This document shows, piece after piece, positions 7,446 through 16,253 of a DNA stretch of 32,552 bases. A program made the translations under genes and the position numbers. Below the pieces are notes generated by a model that saw nothing but the letters and a program-made list of their open reading frames with translations, was not told where the DNA came from and did no database searches. The stretch is from Gemmatimonadota bacterium (GTDB lineage Bacteria; Gemmatimonadota; Gemmatimonadetes; Gemmatimonadales; GWC2-71-9). Location of the stretch: positions 1-32,552 of the forward strand of contig JAHECN010000014.1 in NCBI GenBank assembly GCA_024641735.1, in the 5' to 3' direction. Within the stretch, counting starts at the first letter, position 1. Every line of letters starts with the position of its first letter.

Positions 7446-9941
7446 GTGACCCTCCATCGTCCCTCTCTGGCCACCCTTGGCGCCGTCGTGCTCTTGGCGT
7501 CCGGATGCGCCAAGTCCGCGGCACCAGCGACCAAGCCGACCCCGCGTCCGGCTGGCGCCGCCGCCACGACCCCAGGTGATTCTGCCGCACGTCCGGGTGG
7601 CGCCGCCGCCGCGAAGACTGGCCCGAAAGCCTACAAGGACGTGATCACCGCCAAGGCGAAGAGTGATTCCGGCGTCTTCACGGTGCATCAGGTCGGTGAC
7701 AAGTGGTTCTACGAGATTCCCCGCGCGATGCTGAACCGGGAGTTCATTGTGGTCTCGCGCATTGCGCAGACCGCGAGCGGCATTGGCTACGGTGGGAGCG
7801 AGAACGGAACAAATGTCGTCCGCTGGGTCCGCAACGGGGACAAGGTCTACCTCCGTCAGGTCTCCTTCAGCACCGTCGCCGACAGCACCAAGCCGATCGC
7901 GCTCGCGGTCCGCAATTCGAACTTCGAGCCGATCGTCTTCGGCTTTGACGTGCAGGCCTACGGCCCCGACTCGACCACAGTCATCGATGTCACCCCGCTC
8001 TACACCGGTGACGTCGCAATGCTTGGGTTGTCGTCCGGCGCGAAGACGGCGTACCAGGTCCGCCGCCTCGATCCGTCGCGCACCTTCATGGAGGGGATGC
8101 ATTCCTTCCCGCGCAACATCGAGACGCGCGCCGTGTTGACCTACGACGCGGGCGCGCCGCCGTCGAATCGTTCCAGCGGGTCAATCTCACTCGTGATGAA
8201 CCACTCGATGCTGCTCCTCCCCGAGAAGCCGATGATGGGCCGTCTCGCTGACGATCGCGTCAGCTATTTCGGCGTGCAGCAGACCGACTATGGTCGCGAG
8301 GAAGACCGCGTCATCCGGCGGCGCTTCATCTCGCGCTGGCGCTTGGAGCCCAAGGACACGGCCGCGTTCCTGCGCGGCGAACTCGTGGAGCCGGTCAAGC
8401 AGATCGTGTACTACATCGATCCCGCGACACCGACCAAGTGGGTGCCGTATCTGATTCAGGGCATCAATGACTGGCAGGTCGCCTTCGAGGCGGCCGGATT
8501 CAAGAACGCGATTGTCGGCAAGATGGCGCCGACTCCCGCAGAAGACCCGGAATTCTCGGTGGACGATGCCCGCTATGCCGTCATCCGCTACCTCGCGTCC
8601 GACATCGAGAACGCCTCGGGTCCGCACGTTCCGGATCCGCGCAGCGGCGAGATCCTCGAGTCCCACGTGCAGTGGTACCACAACGTCATGAACCTGCTGC
8701 GCAATTGGTATCTGATCCAGACGGCCGCCATCAACCCGTCCGCGCAGATGGTGGACTTCGATGACAAGGTGATGGGCGAATTGATCCGATTCGTCTCCTC
8801 GCACGAGGTCGGTCACACACTTGGCTTGCCGCACAACATGAAGGCGTCGTCCTCCTATCCGGTGGACTCGCTCCGCTCCCCGACTTTCACGGCCAAGTAT
8901 GCGACCGCGCCGTCCATCATGGACTACGCCCGCTTCAACTACGTGGCGCAGCCCGGCGACGGTGCCGTGGCGATGAACCCGAAGGTTGGCGTGTACGACA
9001 AGTACTCGATCGCCTGGGGCTACCGCCCGATCATCGGCGCCAAGACGCCGGATGACGAGAAGGCGACGCTCGACCAGTGGATCAAGCAGAACGAGGGCGA
9101 TCCGATGTATCGCTTTGGCGATCCATCTGGTACCGATCCCGGCGCGCAGACCGAAGACCTCGGCGATGATGGCGTCAAGGCGAGCACGTACGGCATCGCG
9201 AACTTGAAGCGGATCATGCCGAAGCTGATGGATTGGAGCTACGAGAAGGGCGCGGACTACAGCCAACTGCGCGAGCTCTATGGTCAGGTCGGCAGTCAGT
9301 GGCAGCGCTATATGGGGCATGTGCTGACGATTGTTGGCGGCGTGGACTACACCCGCAAGAACATGGATCAGACCGGCGGACTCTACACCCCGGTCCCCGA
9401 GGCCAAGCAGCGCGAAGCGGTGAAGTTCCTCACCGAACAGGCGCTGATGACGCCGACCTGGATGATTGACGAAGCCATCTTCGACCGGATCGGTGTCCTG
9501 GGAGCGACGGACCGGATCAAGGGCTTGATGACCGGGACCATGAGCTCCCTGATCTCGACCTCACGGTTGAACCGCTTGGCTGAACTGGAGGCCCTCGGGA
9601 CCGGCACCTATACGCCGGCCGAACTGCTCGCCGATGTCCGCGCAGGCGTGTGGACCGAGTTGAGCACCGGGCGGAACCCCGATCCGTACCGCCGCACCTT
9701 GCAGCGCGTCTGGATTGAGCGCCTCGGCGCGATCCTCAATCCGGCTGAACCGGCCGTGCCGGCAGCGGCCGCCGCCGCTGCTGCCATCACCCAGTCCGAC
9801 CTGCAGGCCTTGGCCCGGATTGAGCTGACGACGGTTCGTGCACGCCTCCTCGCCGCAGCTGGTCGTGGCGATGCGATCACCCGCGCCCATTACGCGGATG
9901 CCGCGGTACGCATCAAGGATGCGTTGGAGCCGAAGAAGTAG
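7446..9941 (+). CDS. Zinc-dependent metalloprotease lipoprotein (DUF5117/DUF4953 type)
   Basis: GTG at 7446 is chosen because AGGAG lies ten bases upstream (7431-7435) and a lipoprotein signal follows at once: LATLGAVVLLASGC with lipidated Cys21. The mature protein has an Ala/Pro-rich spacer, a long N-terminal domain, and the zinc motif HEVGHTLGLPHN at residues 453-464 (two His, catalytic Glu, third His). The total is 831 residues. It matches the large secreted zinc-dependent metalloproteases described by DUF5117/DUF5118/DUF4953, common in Gemmatimonadota and Bacteroidota. Natural substrates are unknown. An eight-alanine tract near residue 775 looks like a linker. A heptamer-repeat element follows its stop by one base. 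Confidence 0.9.
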   Translation: MTLHRPSLATLGAVVLLASGCAKSAAPATKPTPRPAGAAATTPGDSAARPGGAAAAKTGPKAYKDVITAKAKSDSGVFTVHQVGDKWFYEIPRAMLNREFIVVSRIAQTASGIGYGGSENGTNVVRWVRNGDKVYLRQVSFSTVADSTKPIALAVRNSNFEPIVFGFDVQAYGPDSTTVIDVTPLYTGDVAMLGLSSGAKTAYQVRRLDPSRTFMEGMHSFPRNIETRAVLTYDAGAPPSNRSSGSISLVMNHSMLLLPEKPMMGRLADDRVSYFGVQQTDYGREEDRVIRRRFISRWRLEPKDTAAFLRGELVEPVKQIVYYIDPATPTKWVPYLIQGINDWQVAFEAAGFKNAIVGKMAPTPAEDPEFSVDDARYAVIRYLASDIENASGPHVPDPRSGEILESHVQWYHNVMNLLRNWYLIQTAAINPSAQMVDFDDKVMGELIRFVSSHEVGHTLGLPHNMKASSSYPVDSLRSPTFTAKYATAPSIMDYARFNYVAQPGDGAVAMNPKVGVYDKYSIAWGYRPIIGAKTPDDEKATLDQWIKQNEGDPMYRFGDPSGTDPGAQTEDLGDDGVKASTYGIANLKRIMPKLMDWSYEKGADYSQLRELYGQVGSQWQRYMGHVLTIVGGVDYTRKNMDQTGGLYTPVPEAKQREAVKFLTEQALMTPTWMIDEAIFDRIGVLGATDRIKGLMTGTMSSLISTSRLNRLAELEALGTGTYTPAELLADVRAGVWTELSTGRNPDPYRRTLQRVWIERLGAILNPAEPAVPAAAAAAAAITQSDLQALARIELTTVRARLLAAAGRGDAITRAHYADAAVRIKDALEPKK

Positions 9942-9942
9942 A

Positions 9943-10088
9943 AGAGAACAGAGAACAGAGAACAGAGAACGGAGAACAGAGAGCGGGGGACAGGTGAGGG
10001 GTGAGGGGTACGGGGGCGAATCCCCCCAGAGCCTCCCCGGATCCCGGCCCCCGTTCGCTGTTCTCCGTTCTCTGCTCTCCGCTTTCCG
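9943..10088. repeat. Inverted heptamer-repeat element, family B
   Basis: The left arm (9943-9987) holds six units of GAGAACA or close variants in perfect 7-bp register. The right arm (about 10051-10088) holds the complementary TGTTCTC-type units. The spacer also has a 7-bp rhythm (GGGGTGA, GGGGTAC) and an inner GGGGG/CCCCC hairpin around 10010-10026. It fills most of the 220-bp gap between the metalloprotease and fabI genes. A related single arm is at 12143-12169. Confidence 0.75.
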
Positions 10089-10161
10089 TTTCCCCGCCAC
10101 CCCCCGTTCCGCCTCACCTCCCATTACTTTTCCCGCGAACCTTTCGGGAGTAGTGTGGACG

Positions 10162-11073
10162 ATGATACCGATTGATCTCTCGGGAAAACGGGCCTTTGTC
10201 GCGGGTGTCGCGGACGATGGCGGTTTCGGATTCGCAATCGCCAAGGCGCTCGCCGAGGCTGGCGCCTCGGTCTGTATCGGGACGTGGCCCCCTGCCCTGG
10301 GGATCTTCGAGACCCTGCTCGAGCGCGGCAAGATTGCCGAATCGCTCAAATTCCCCCGCGGTGGCTCGATGACCTTCGAGCGGGTCTACCCGCTCGATGC
10401 AGCCTATGACACCATGGCTGAGGTCCCCGCCGAGGTCCGCGAGAGCAAGCGCTATCGCGATCGGGGGGACTTCACCATCGCCGGGCTGGTCGCGTCCCTC
10501 CAGAAGGATTTCGGTGAGCGGCCGCTCGATATCGTGGTCCACTCGCTCGCGAATGGCCCGGAAGTGCGGAAGCCGCTGATCGAGACCTCGCGTCGTGGCT
10601 ACCTCGACGCGATTTCCATCTCCGCCTACAGCAACGTCGCGTTCGTCCGCGAGTTCACGCCGCTGATGCGTCCGGGTGGCTCCTTCCTCTCGCTCAGCTA
10701 TCTGGCCGGTCAGCGGGTTGTGCCGGGCTATGGCGGCGGGATGTCGACGGCGAAGGCCGCTTTGGAATCGGACACCCGGACCCTCGCCTTCGAAGCCGGG
10801 CGGCGGCACCAGTTGCGCGTCAACACGATCTCGGCGGGCCCCTACGCGTCACGCGCCGCCAGCGCAATCGGCTACATCCGCACCATGCTCCGGTACTACA
10901 AGGAAAACTCGGCGATGATCCGCCATCTTGATGCCGAGGATGTGGCGTACATGGCCGCCTTCCTCTCCTCGCCGATGGCGGCGGGGATCACCGGGAGCAC
11001 GGTCTACGTGGATAACGGCTACCACGCGATGGGAATGCCGCAGCTCACGCCTGACGCGGACGATCCGGGATGA
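10162..11073 (+). CDS. fabI: Enoyl-[acyl-carrier-protein] reductase, plant/chlamydial-type FabI
   Basis: A 303-residue NAD(P)-binding Rossmann enzyme that performs the last reduction of fatty-acid elongation in the cytoplasm. It carries the glycine-rich FVAGVADDGGFGFAIAKALAEAGA start, the active-site Tyr180, and the Tyr190-x7-Lys198 pair in PGYGGGMSTAK. The extra residue in that motif relative to E. coli FabI, the VYPLDAAYDTMAEVPAEV insertion before the cofactor pocket, and the VDNGYHAMGM ending match the chloroplast-type group. ATG 10162 has GGGAG 11 bases upstream. A TAGTGT box five bases upstream could instead make it leaderless. Its stop overlaps the DUF423 gene as ATGA. Confidence 0.93.
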   Translation: MIPIDLSGKRAFVAGVADDGGFGFAIAKALAEAGASVCIGTWPPALGIFETLLERGKIAESLKFPRGGSMTFERVYPLDAAYDTMAEVPAEVRESKRYRDRGDFTIAGLVASLQKDFGERPLDIVVHSLANGPEVRKPLIETSRRGYLDAISISAYSNVAFVREFTPLMRPGGSFLSLSYLAGQRVVPGYGGGMSTAKAALESDTRTLAFEAGRRHQLRVNTISAGPYASRAASAIGYIRTMLRYYKENSAMIRHLDAEDVAYMAAFLSSPMAAGITGSTVYVDNGYHAMGMPQLTPDADDPG

Positions 11074-11438
11074 GCGGTCGGTTGGCCGCCACCCTGGGGG
11101 CAGTCTTCGCCGGGGTGGCGGTGGCGTTGGGCGCCTTCGGGGCGCACCTGCTCCGCGCCAAGCTCGAGCCACGTGACCTCGAGATCTTCGAGACCGCGGT
11201 CCGTTACCAGATGTACCATGCGTTCGCCCTCATTGCCGTCGGCTGGCTCGCCTCGCGCCAAGCGCCCGGCACCAGTGCTGCCGGTTGGGCATTCGTGGTG
11301 GGAATCTTGTTGTTCTGTGGCTCTCTCTACGTCATGGTGGCGACGGGACAGCGCTGGCTCGGGGCCGTGACGCCCTTGGGCGGCGTCGCCTTCCTCACCG
11401 GCTGGCTTCTCCTCGCGCGGGCCGCCTGGAAGAGCTGA
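11070..11438 (+). CDS. DUF423 family small membrane protein
   Basis: A 122-residue protein with four predicted membrane helices. It shows the DUF423 (YgdD) signatures GAFGAHLL, YQMYHAFALIAVGWLA, LFCGSLYVMVATG and TPLGGVAFLTGWLLLA. The family function is unknown. The ATG overlaps the fabI stop as ATGA (11070-11073), so it is very likely co-translated with the enoyl reductase. Confidence 0.9.
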   Translation: MSGRLAATLGAVFAGVAVALGAFGAHLLRAKLEPRDLEIFETAVRYQMYHAFALIAVGWLASRQAPGTSAAGWAFVVGILLFCGSLYVMVATGQRWLGAVTPLGGVAFLTGWLLLARAAWKS

Positions 11439-11474
11439 GCGGTACCTGACGGCCCAGCGGTTCCGGAGTACGTC

Positions 11475-12089
11475 ATGGATATCCCAAAACGCTACGACAC
11501 CTTGCTGCAGGCCATCGATCGATGGTTCGCCCGAGGCATCACCGAGGCCGGCGACGGAGTCGTCCCCTGCCGCACTGGCTGCACCGCCTGTTGCCATGGC
11601 CCTTTTGATATCTCCCCCGCCGACGCGGCCATGGTGGCCGAGGCGATCCGCGACCTCCCTGAGGATGTGCGTACTGGAGTCGTGGGCCGCGCCAACGCCC
11701 AGCTCGCAACGTATATCGCCGCCATTGAGGGGTGGGGTGCTCCATGGGACGTCGACGCCCTCTCGGAGGACGCCTTCGACGCCCTGTGCCTGGCACTCGC
11801 CGAGGAGCCTTGCCCTGCGCTTGGAGAGGAAGGCGGCTGCCTGATCTACGAGAGCCGTCCCGCGACCTGCCGCATGACCGGCCTCGGCATGCTCACGCAT
11901 TCTGGCGAGCTCTTGGAGAACGTCTGCCCCATTCAGGAGGCGTTTCCGGAGTACGCTGCGTTGCCACCGACGCTCTTCGACTTGCATCGCTTCGAAGCGC
12001 TGAGCGAGCAGTTCGAGTTTGGGGCCACGCAACAGGGGTGGCTGACGACGACGATTGCTGGAGTGGCCGGGGGCCTCGACCAGCAATAA
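11475..12089 (+). CDS. YkgJ family cysteine cluster protein
   Basis: A 204-residue protein with the CxxxCxxCC cluster CRTGCTACCHG (residues ~33-42) and downstream cysteines in GGCLIYESRPATCRMTGLG and NVCPIQ. This spacing defines the YkgJ family, thought to bind zinc or an iron-sulfur cluster; its biochemical role is not established. GGAG seven bases before the ATG supports the start. It follows the DUF423 gene by 36 bp and is probably in the same transcript as fabI. It ends before a strong bidirectional hairpin. Confidence 0.88.
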   Translation: MDIPKRYDTLLQAIDRWFARGITEAGDGVVPCRTGCTACCHGPFDISPADAAMVAEAIRDLPEDVRTGVVGRANAQLATYIAAIEGWGAPWDVDALSEDAFDALCLALAEEPCPALGEEGGCLIYESRPATCRMTGLGMLTHSGELLENVCPIQEAFPEYAALPPTLFDLHRFEALSEQFEFGATQQGWLTTTIAGVAGGLDQQ

Positions 12090-12112
12090 CCCACCACGCA
12101 CCCCGCAAAACA

Positions 12113-12142
12113 AACGGCCGACCCCTCACAGGGTCGGCCGTT
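12113..12142. terminator. Bidirectional terminator hairpin between ykgJ-like gene and ctaF
   Basis: A perfect 12-bp stem (AACGGCCGACCC with its complement) closes on a 6-base loop at 12125-12130. On the minus strand it is followed by TGTTTTG, a good U-tract for ending the cta operon. On the plus strand it is followed by TTCTCT. Confidence 0.85.
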
Positions 12143-12169
12143 CTCTGTGCTCTGCTCTCCGTTCTCTGT
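12143..12169. repeat. Single-arm heptamer repeat, family B
   Basis: About four 7-bp units of the TTCTCTG type directly abut the terminator hairpin and run to the ctaF stop codon. CTCTGCTCTCCG is shared with the right arm of the element at 10051-10088. No opposite arm is present. Confidence 0.6.
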
Positions 12170-12544
12170 CTACCAGGGCACGTCAGCCCAGAACAATCCC
12201 CGCGTGTAGGCGAAGAGAATGATCATCGCGACAATCACCACGCTCGCGATCACCAGGGAGAATCCGAAGACCCAGGAGAGCGGCTTGATGTCCTGCTTCA
12301 GGTGCATGTAGAACATCGCCACGAACCAGAACTTCATGGCGGAAAGAATCAGCAGGATCTCGACGAACCACGGCTCAAGCGCGGCGGTCAGGCCTCCTGC
12401 GGCATGGGACAATTCACCATAGCTCACCTCGTACAGCAACACTTCAAGCGCCGTGAGCGCGAAGAGAATCACCGCGATCTGGACGTACTTGCCCGCGCTG
12501 GTGTGCGAATGCCCATCCTGGGCAGCGTTGTCATGTGCGGACAT
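12170..12544 (-). CDS. ctaF: Cytochrome c oxidase subunit IV family protein
   Basis: A 124-residue protein with a His-rich polar N-terminus and three membrane helices (IAVILFALTALEVLLY, FVEILLILSAMKFWFVAMFYMHL, VFGFSLVIASVVIVAMIILFAY). The AMKFWFVAMFYMHLK signature is typical of bacterial oxidase subunit IV (CtaF/CyoD-like), which aids assembly or stability of the binuclear centre. It is last in the cta operon, starting 2 bp after the ctaE stop, and is followed by a terminator. Confidence 0.9.
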   Translation of the reverse strand: MSAHDNAAQDGHSHTSAGKYVQIAVILFALTALEVLLYEVSYGELSHAAGGLTAALEPWFVEILLILSAMKFWFVAMFYMHLKQDIKPLSWVFGFSLVIASVVIVAMIILFAYTRGLFWADVPW

Positions 12545-12546
12545 GC

Positions 12547-13158
12547 TCAGGACCTCAGGCTCATGAGGTAAACCACCGGGAAGATGATGATCCAGACGAC
12601 GTCAACGAAGTGCCAGTACAGCGCGGCCAACTCCAGGTTGAGCGCCTTGGCAGGCGGCATCCGACCCTTCAGCGCATCCTTGAACACCGTCATCAGCCAC
12701 AAGGTGCCGATCGCGACGTGCGTGCCGTGGAAGCCGGTCAGGGTGTAGAACGACGTCCCAAACAGGTTGGTGGTGTAACCCAACCCGAGGTGGTAGAAGT
12801 GGTTGAACTCGTAGACCTGCATCCCGAGGAAGAACAGGCCGCACATGATGGTAGCGCCGAGCCAGCCGAGCAGCTTCTTGCGGTTCCCTTCCTGGGCACC
12901 GTTCAGCGCCATCACCACGAAGAACGACGAGAAGAGCAGCACCGCGGTGCCCGCCGTCACGAGCGGAACCTCGAAGATGTCCTTCGGTCCGGGACCCTTG
13001 GCGTGCGTGTCCTTGTAGATCAGATAGGTCGAGATCAGGGTGGCGAAGAAGAGGCACTCGGACCCGATGAAGGTCCAGATCGCCAGCTTCCGGTTGTCCA
13101 CCGGAAGCGAGGTGTGATGCGCCGCGTGGGCGTCGTCGTGTGCGAGCGTCGAACTCAT
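12547..13158 (-). CDS. ctaE: Cytochrome c oxidase subunit III
   Basis: A 203-residue protein with five membrane helices and the subunit III signatures WTFIGSECLFFATLISTYLIY, FYTLTGFHGTHVAIGTLWL and ALYWHFVDVVWIIIFPVVYL. The five-helix form, lacking the first two helices of the mitochondrial subunit, is common where subunit I carries extra C-terminal helices, as it does here. The ATG at 13158 starts the conserved region 13 bp after the ctaD stop; a 23-codon in-frame extension overlaps ctaD and is unlikely to be used. Confidence 0.93.
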   Translation of the reverse strand: MSSTLAHDDAHAAHHTSLPVDNRKLAIWTFIGSECLFFATLISTYLIYKDTHAKGPGPKDIFEVPLVTAGTAVLLFSSFFVVMALNGAQEGNRKKLLGWLGATIMCGLFFLGMQVYEFNHFYHLGLGYTTNLFGTSFYTLTGFHGTHVAIGTLWLMTVFKDALKGRMPPAKALNLELAALYWHFVDVVWIIIFPVVYLMSLRS

Positions 13159-13171
13159 AGTCGGCGCGTCC

Positions 13172-15025
13172 TCAGTGGTGGGTCGCGTTGGCATCAGGCG
13201 GCTCGTAAGCCCACTTGAAGATGCCAACGGTCGTCAGAAGGAAACCGGCGATGGTGATCGGCCCGAACGGGAACGCATACGTGTGCGGCACCATGAAGCC
13301 GATGAAGAAGATCAGAATGCCGATTGCCACAATCAGCGGCCACCAGGACGGGCCGGGGAGGTGAATCCCCTTGCCATCCGAAAGCGCCGGCTCGGGCAGC
13401 GTGCGCACACCAGCCGCGCGCTTCTGTGCCCAGAGGTCATCACGGTCGGTCACGATCGGCTCGTCCGTGAAGTTCCATTCCTGCGGCGGCGACGGAATCG
13501 ACCACTCGAGGGTCGCACCACCCCACGGATCGGCCGGCGCGGGCTCGCCGCGACGGGCAGAGACCCACATGTTGTACATGAAGACGAGAATGGAAATCGC
13601 CAGCAAGAATGCGCCGGCCGTCGCCATCATGTTGTACACCTCGAAGCCGAGACCCGCCGGGTACGCGTAGATCCGGCGCGGCATGCCAAGCAACCCGGCG
13701 AAGTGCATCGGGAAGAAGGTCAGGTTGAAGCCCGCGAGCATCAGCCAGAAGTGCACCTTGCCGATCGACTCGCTGAGCATCGTGCCGAACATCTTCGGCC
13801 ACCAATAGTATGCACCGGCCGTCAGGGCGAAGATCGACCCGCCGAACAACACGTAGTGGAAGTGCGCCACGACGAAGTAGGTGTCCGTCTGCTGCAAGTC
13901 CGCCGGTGCCACCGAGTGCATCACGCCCGACAAGCCGCCGATGATGAACATCGCGATGAAGCCGAGCGCGAAGAGCATCGGGGTCCGCAGCTGCAGCGAG
14001 CCACCCCAGGTCGTGCCGATCCAGTTGAAGATCTTCACGCCCGTCGGGACCGCGATCAACATCGTGGCCAGTGAGAAGAAGGTGTCCGCCAGCGGGCCCA
14101 TGCCCGTTGCGAACATGTGGTGCGACCAGACCCCGAAGCCGAGGAAGGCGATGAAGGCCATGGAGAAGACCATGGCGCTGTAGCCAAAGAGCGGCTTGCG
14201 GGAGAAGACCGGCAGGATCTCGGAGACGATACCGAAGGCCGGCAGGATCAGGATGTACACCTCGGGATGGCCGAAGAGCCAGAAGAGGTGCTGCCAGAGC
14301 AAGGGATCGCCACCGCCGCCCACGGAGAAGAACGACGCGCCGAACGTCCGGTCCACCATCAACATGATCAAGGCGACCGTGATGATCGGGAACGAGAGCA
14401 GCACCAGCACCTGAGTGATCAGCGTCGACCAGACGAACATCGGCATCCGCATCAGCGTCATGCCGCGGGCGCGCATGTTCAGGATCGTCGTGAAGAAGTT
14501 GACACCGGCCGCCAGCGAGGCGATGCCGAGGATCTGCAGGCCGATGACCCAGAAATCCATGTTCAACCCCGGCGAGTACTGCCGGGACGAGAGCGGGGCG
14601 TAGCCGAACCAGCCGCCATTCGGTGCCGCGTTCAGCAGGAACGAGGCATTCATGAACAGGCCACCCAGCAGGAAGACCCAGAGCGACATGGCATTGAGTC
14701 GCGGGAAGGCCACGTCCCGCGCACCAATCAGCAGCGGGATGAAGAAGTTGAAGAACATCGCGCTAAGCGGCATGACCCCGAGGAAGATCATCGTCGTGCC
14801 GTGCATCGTGAACAGCTGATTGTAGAACTCCGGGGAGACCAGCGTCCCGTTCGGTCCCATCAACTGGGTCCGGATGATCAGCGCTTCGATGCCGCCCAAC
14901 AGGAAGAAGATGAACGCCGACGCCCCGTACAGGATGCCGATCTTCTTGTGGTCAACCGTGGTCAGCCACTCTACCAGCGTGCTGCGCTTCGCCGGGTGTG
15001 CCTGATCGAGAGTTGTGGTTGTCAT
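13172..15025 (-). CDS. ctaD: Cytochrome c oxidase subunit I (A1-type haem-copper oxidase)
   Basis: A 617-residue subunit I with all metal ligands. His75 and His390 bind the low-spin haem, His253, His302 and His303 bind CuB, and His388 binds the high-spin haem; Tyr257 forms the His-Tyr cross-link. GHPEVY with Glu255 marks the A1 subfamily and its D proton channel, with Asp104 at the channel mouth. Lys331 marks the K channel. About 100 C-terminal residues form two extra helices (WWPLIVAIGILIFFIGFMV and PITIAGFLLTTVGIFKWAY), as in the ~620-residue CtaD of Bacillus. This subunit reduces oxygen and pumps protons. Confidence 0.97.
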   Translation of the reverse strand: MTTTTLDQAHPAKRSTLVEWLTTVDHKKIGILYGASAFIFFLLGGIEALIIRTQLMGPNGTLVSPEFYNQLFTMHGTTMIFLGVMPLSAMFFNFFIPLLIGARDVAFPRLNAMSLWVFLLGGLFMNASFLLNAAPNGGWFGYAPLSSRQYSPGLNMDFWVIGLQILGIASLAAGVNFFTTILNMRARGMTLMRMPMFVWSTLITQVLVLLSFPIITVALIMLMVDRTFGASFFSVGGGGDPLLWQHLFWLFGHPEVYILILPAFGIVSEILPVFSRKPLFGYSAMVFSMAFIAFLGFGVWSHHMFATGMGPLADTFFSLATMLIAVPTGVKIFNWIGTTWGGSLQLRTPMLFALGFIAMFIIGGLSGVMHSVAPADLQQTDTYFVVAHFHYVLFGGSIFALTAGAYYWWPKMFGTMLSESIGKVHFWLMLAGFNLTFFPMHFAGLLGMPRRIYAYPAGLGFEVYNMMATAGAFLLAISILVFMYNMWVSARRGEPAPADPWGGATLEWSIPSPPQEWNFTDEPIVTDRDDLWAQKRAAGVRTLPEPALSDGKGIHLPGPSWWPLIVAIGILIFFIGFMVPHTYAFPFGPITIAGFLLTTVGIFKWAYEPPDANATHH

Positions 15026-15045
15026 ATGGATTCTGTTCCCCCGGC

Positions 15046-16146
15046 CTACTGCTTGGTCCGGAGGTACGCGACCAGCGCGTCGACCTCCGCATCGGTCATC
15101 TCAGGCACCACCATCAACACGCCCTGCTTGACCAGCTGCGGCGTCTTGATCCAGCGATGCAGATTCTCATCGGTATTTTCCAGCCACCCTGAGGCGATCA
15201 TGCGACGCGCGCCGATCCCGGAGAGGTTCGGGCCGGTCATCCCCTTCATCGGCGTCATCGCGCTGAGCGAGTGACACCCGATGCAACCCTTCGTCAGGAA
15301 GAGCTTCTCGCCCTCGGCGACCTGTGCCGGGATCATGGCCAGCGTGGCCGAGTCCGTCACCGGCGTCATCGGAAGCCCCGACGGATTCAACGTGCTGTCC
15401 GCCTGACGCGTGGCGACCCACGCCGTGAAGTCCTCCGGCGAGGCGACCACGGTGTAGAAGTCCATCCGGCCGTGCTGCAGACCACAGAACTCGGCGCAGG
15501 CCCCCGGGAACGCTCCCGTCGCGTTGGCGGTGAACCAGAGACGCGTCTCGCGGTTCGGGAAGACATCGCGCTTGCCGGCAAACTGTGGCACCCAGAACGA
15601 GTGGACCACGTCGACGGTCTTCATGCGGAGGTCAACCGTCCGCCCCATCGGCACATGCATCTCACCGGCCGTCGTGATGCCGTACTCGGGGTAGCGGAAT
15701 TCCCACCACCACTGATGGCCAATCACTTCGACCTTGAGCGGCGCCTGCCCATCCGGGGAGGTGGCCGGAACCTTGCCCGTCTCCAGGATCGTCTTCACCG
15801 TCGGAACAGCCACCAGGGCGAGCACCAACGCCGGAATCACCGTCCAGATGATTTCGACCGTCGTGCTGCCATGGACCTGGGCCACCTCGGGGTCATCCGG
15901 CTTGCCGCGGAAGCGGAAGATGGCCCAGAGCAACGCGCCTTCCACGAGAATGAAGACGCCCGTGGCCAGATACACGGTGATCCGGAACAGCCGGTCCACC
16001 ATCTCGGCGTAGTCACCCTTGGGGTCCAAGGTCGACTGAGGATAGGGGCCGTCACCAATGCACCCACTGATAGCCAGCACGCAAAACGCGCCCAGCAACA
16101 GGAGGGGGTAAGGCCGCCGCGTGAGATTGCGCAGGGGTCGGATCAA
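15046..16146 (-). CDS. ctaC: Cytochrome c oxidase subunit II fused to cytochrome c (caa3 type), lipoprotein
   Basis: Read from TTG 16146 this is a 366-residue protein. It has a basic N-terminus, a lipoprotein signal ending at Cys29 (LAISGC), two membrane helices, and a cupredoxin domain. The CuA site is complete: His182, Cys217, Cys221, His225 and Met228 in CAEFCGLQHGRM. The C-terminal ~90 residues are a class I cytochrome c with CIGCH (288-292) and a likely Met350 ligand, so the enzyme accepts electrons through its own tethered haem. The start is uncertain: GTG 16212 is in frame, and TTG has only AGG eight bases upstream. It leads the ctaCDEF operon, 20 bp before ctaD. Confidence 0.9.
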   Translation of the reverse strand: MIRPLRNLTRRPYPLLLLGAFCVLAISGCIGDGPYPQSTLDPKGDYAEMVDRLFRITVYLATGVFILVEGALLWAIFRFRGKPDDPEVAQVHGSTTVEIIWTVIPALVLALVAVPTVKTILETGKVPATSPDGQAPLKVEVIGHQWWWEFRYPEYGITTAGEMHVPMGRTVDLRMKTVDVVHSFWVPQFAGKRDVFPNRETRLWFTANATGAFPGACAEFCGLQHGRMDFYTVVASPEDFTAWVATRQADSTLNPSGLPMTPVTDSATLAMIPAQVAEGEKLFLTKGCIGCHSLSAMTPMKGMTGPNLSGIGARRMIASGWLENTDENLHRWIKTPQLVKQGVLMVVPEMTDAEVDALVAYLRTKQ

Positions 16147-16253
16147 AGGTGAATCCTGAATTCGGGTCCGAGCGAGGTGAAAGCGGTCAGGTGACCGGAG
16201 TGAATCACGCACAGAATACCTGCGTTGCACCGCGGAATCAAGCGATTCCGGCC

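Noticed and set aside
9943-10088. CRISPR array
   Set aside because: The units are only 7 bp, contiguous, degenerate and present in complementary orientation; there are no unique spacers or cas genes.
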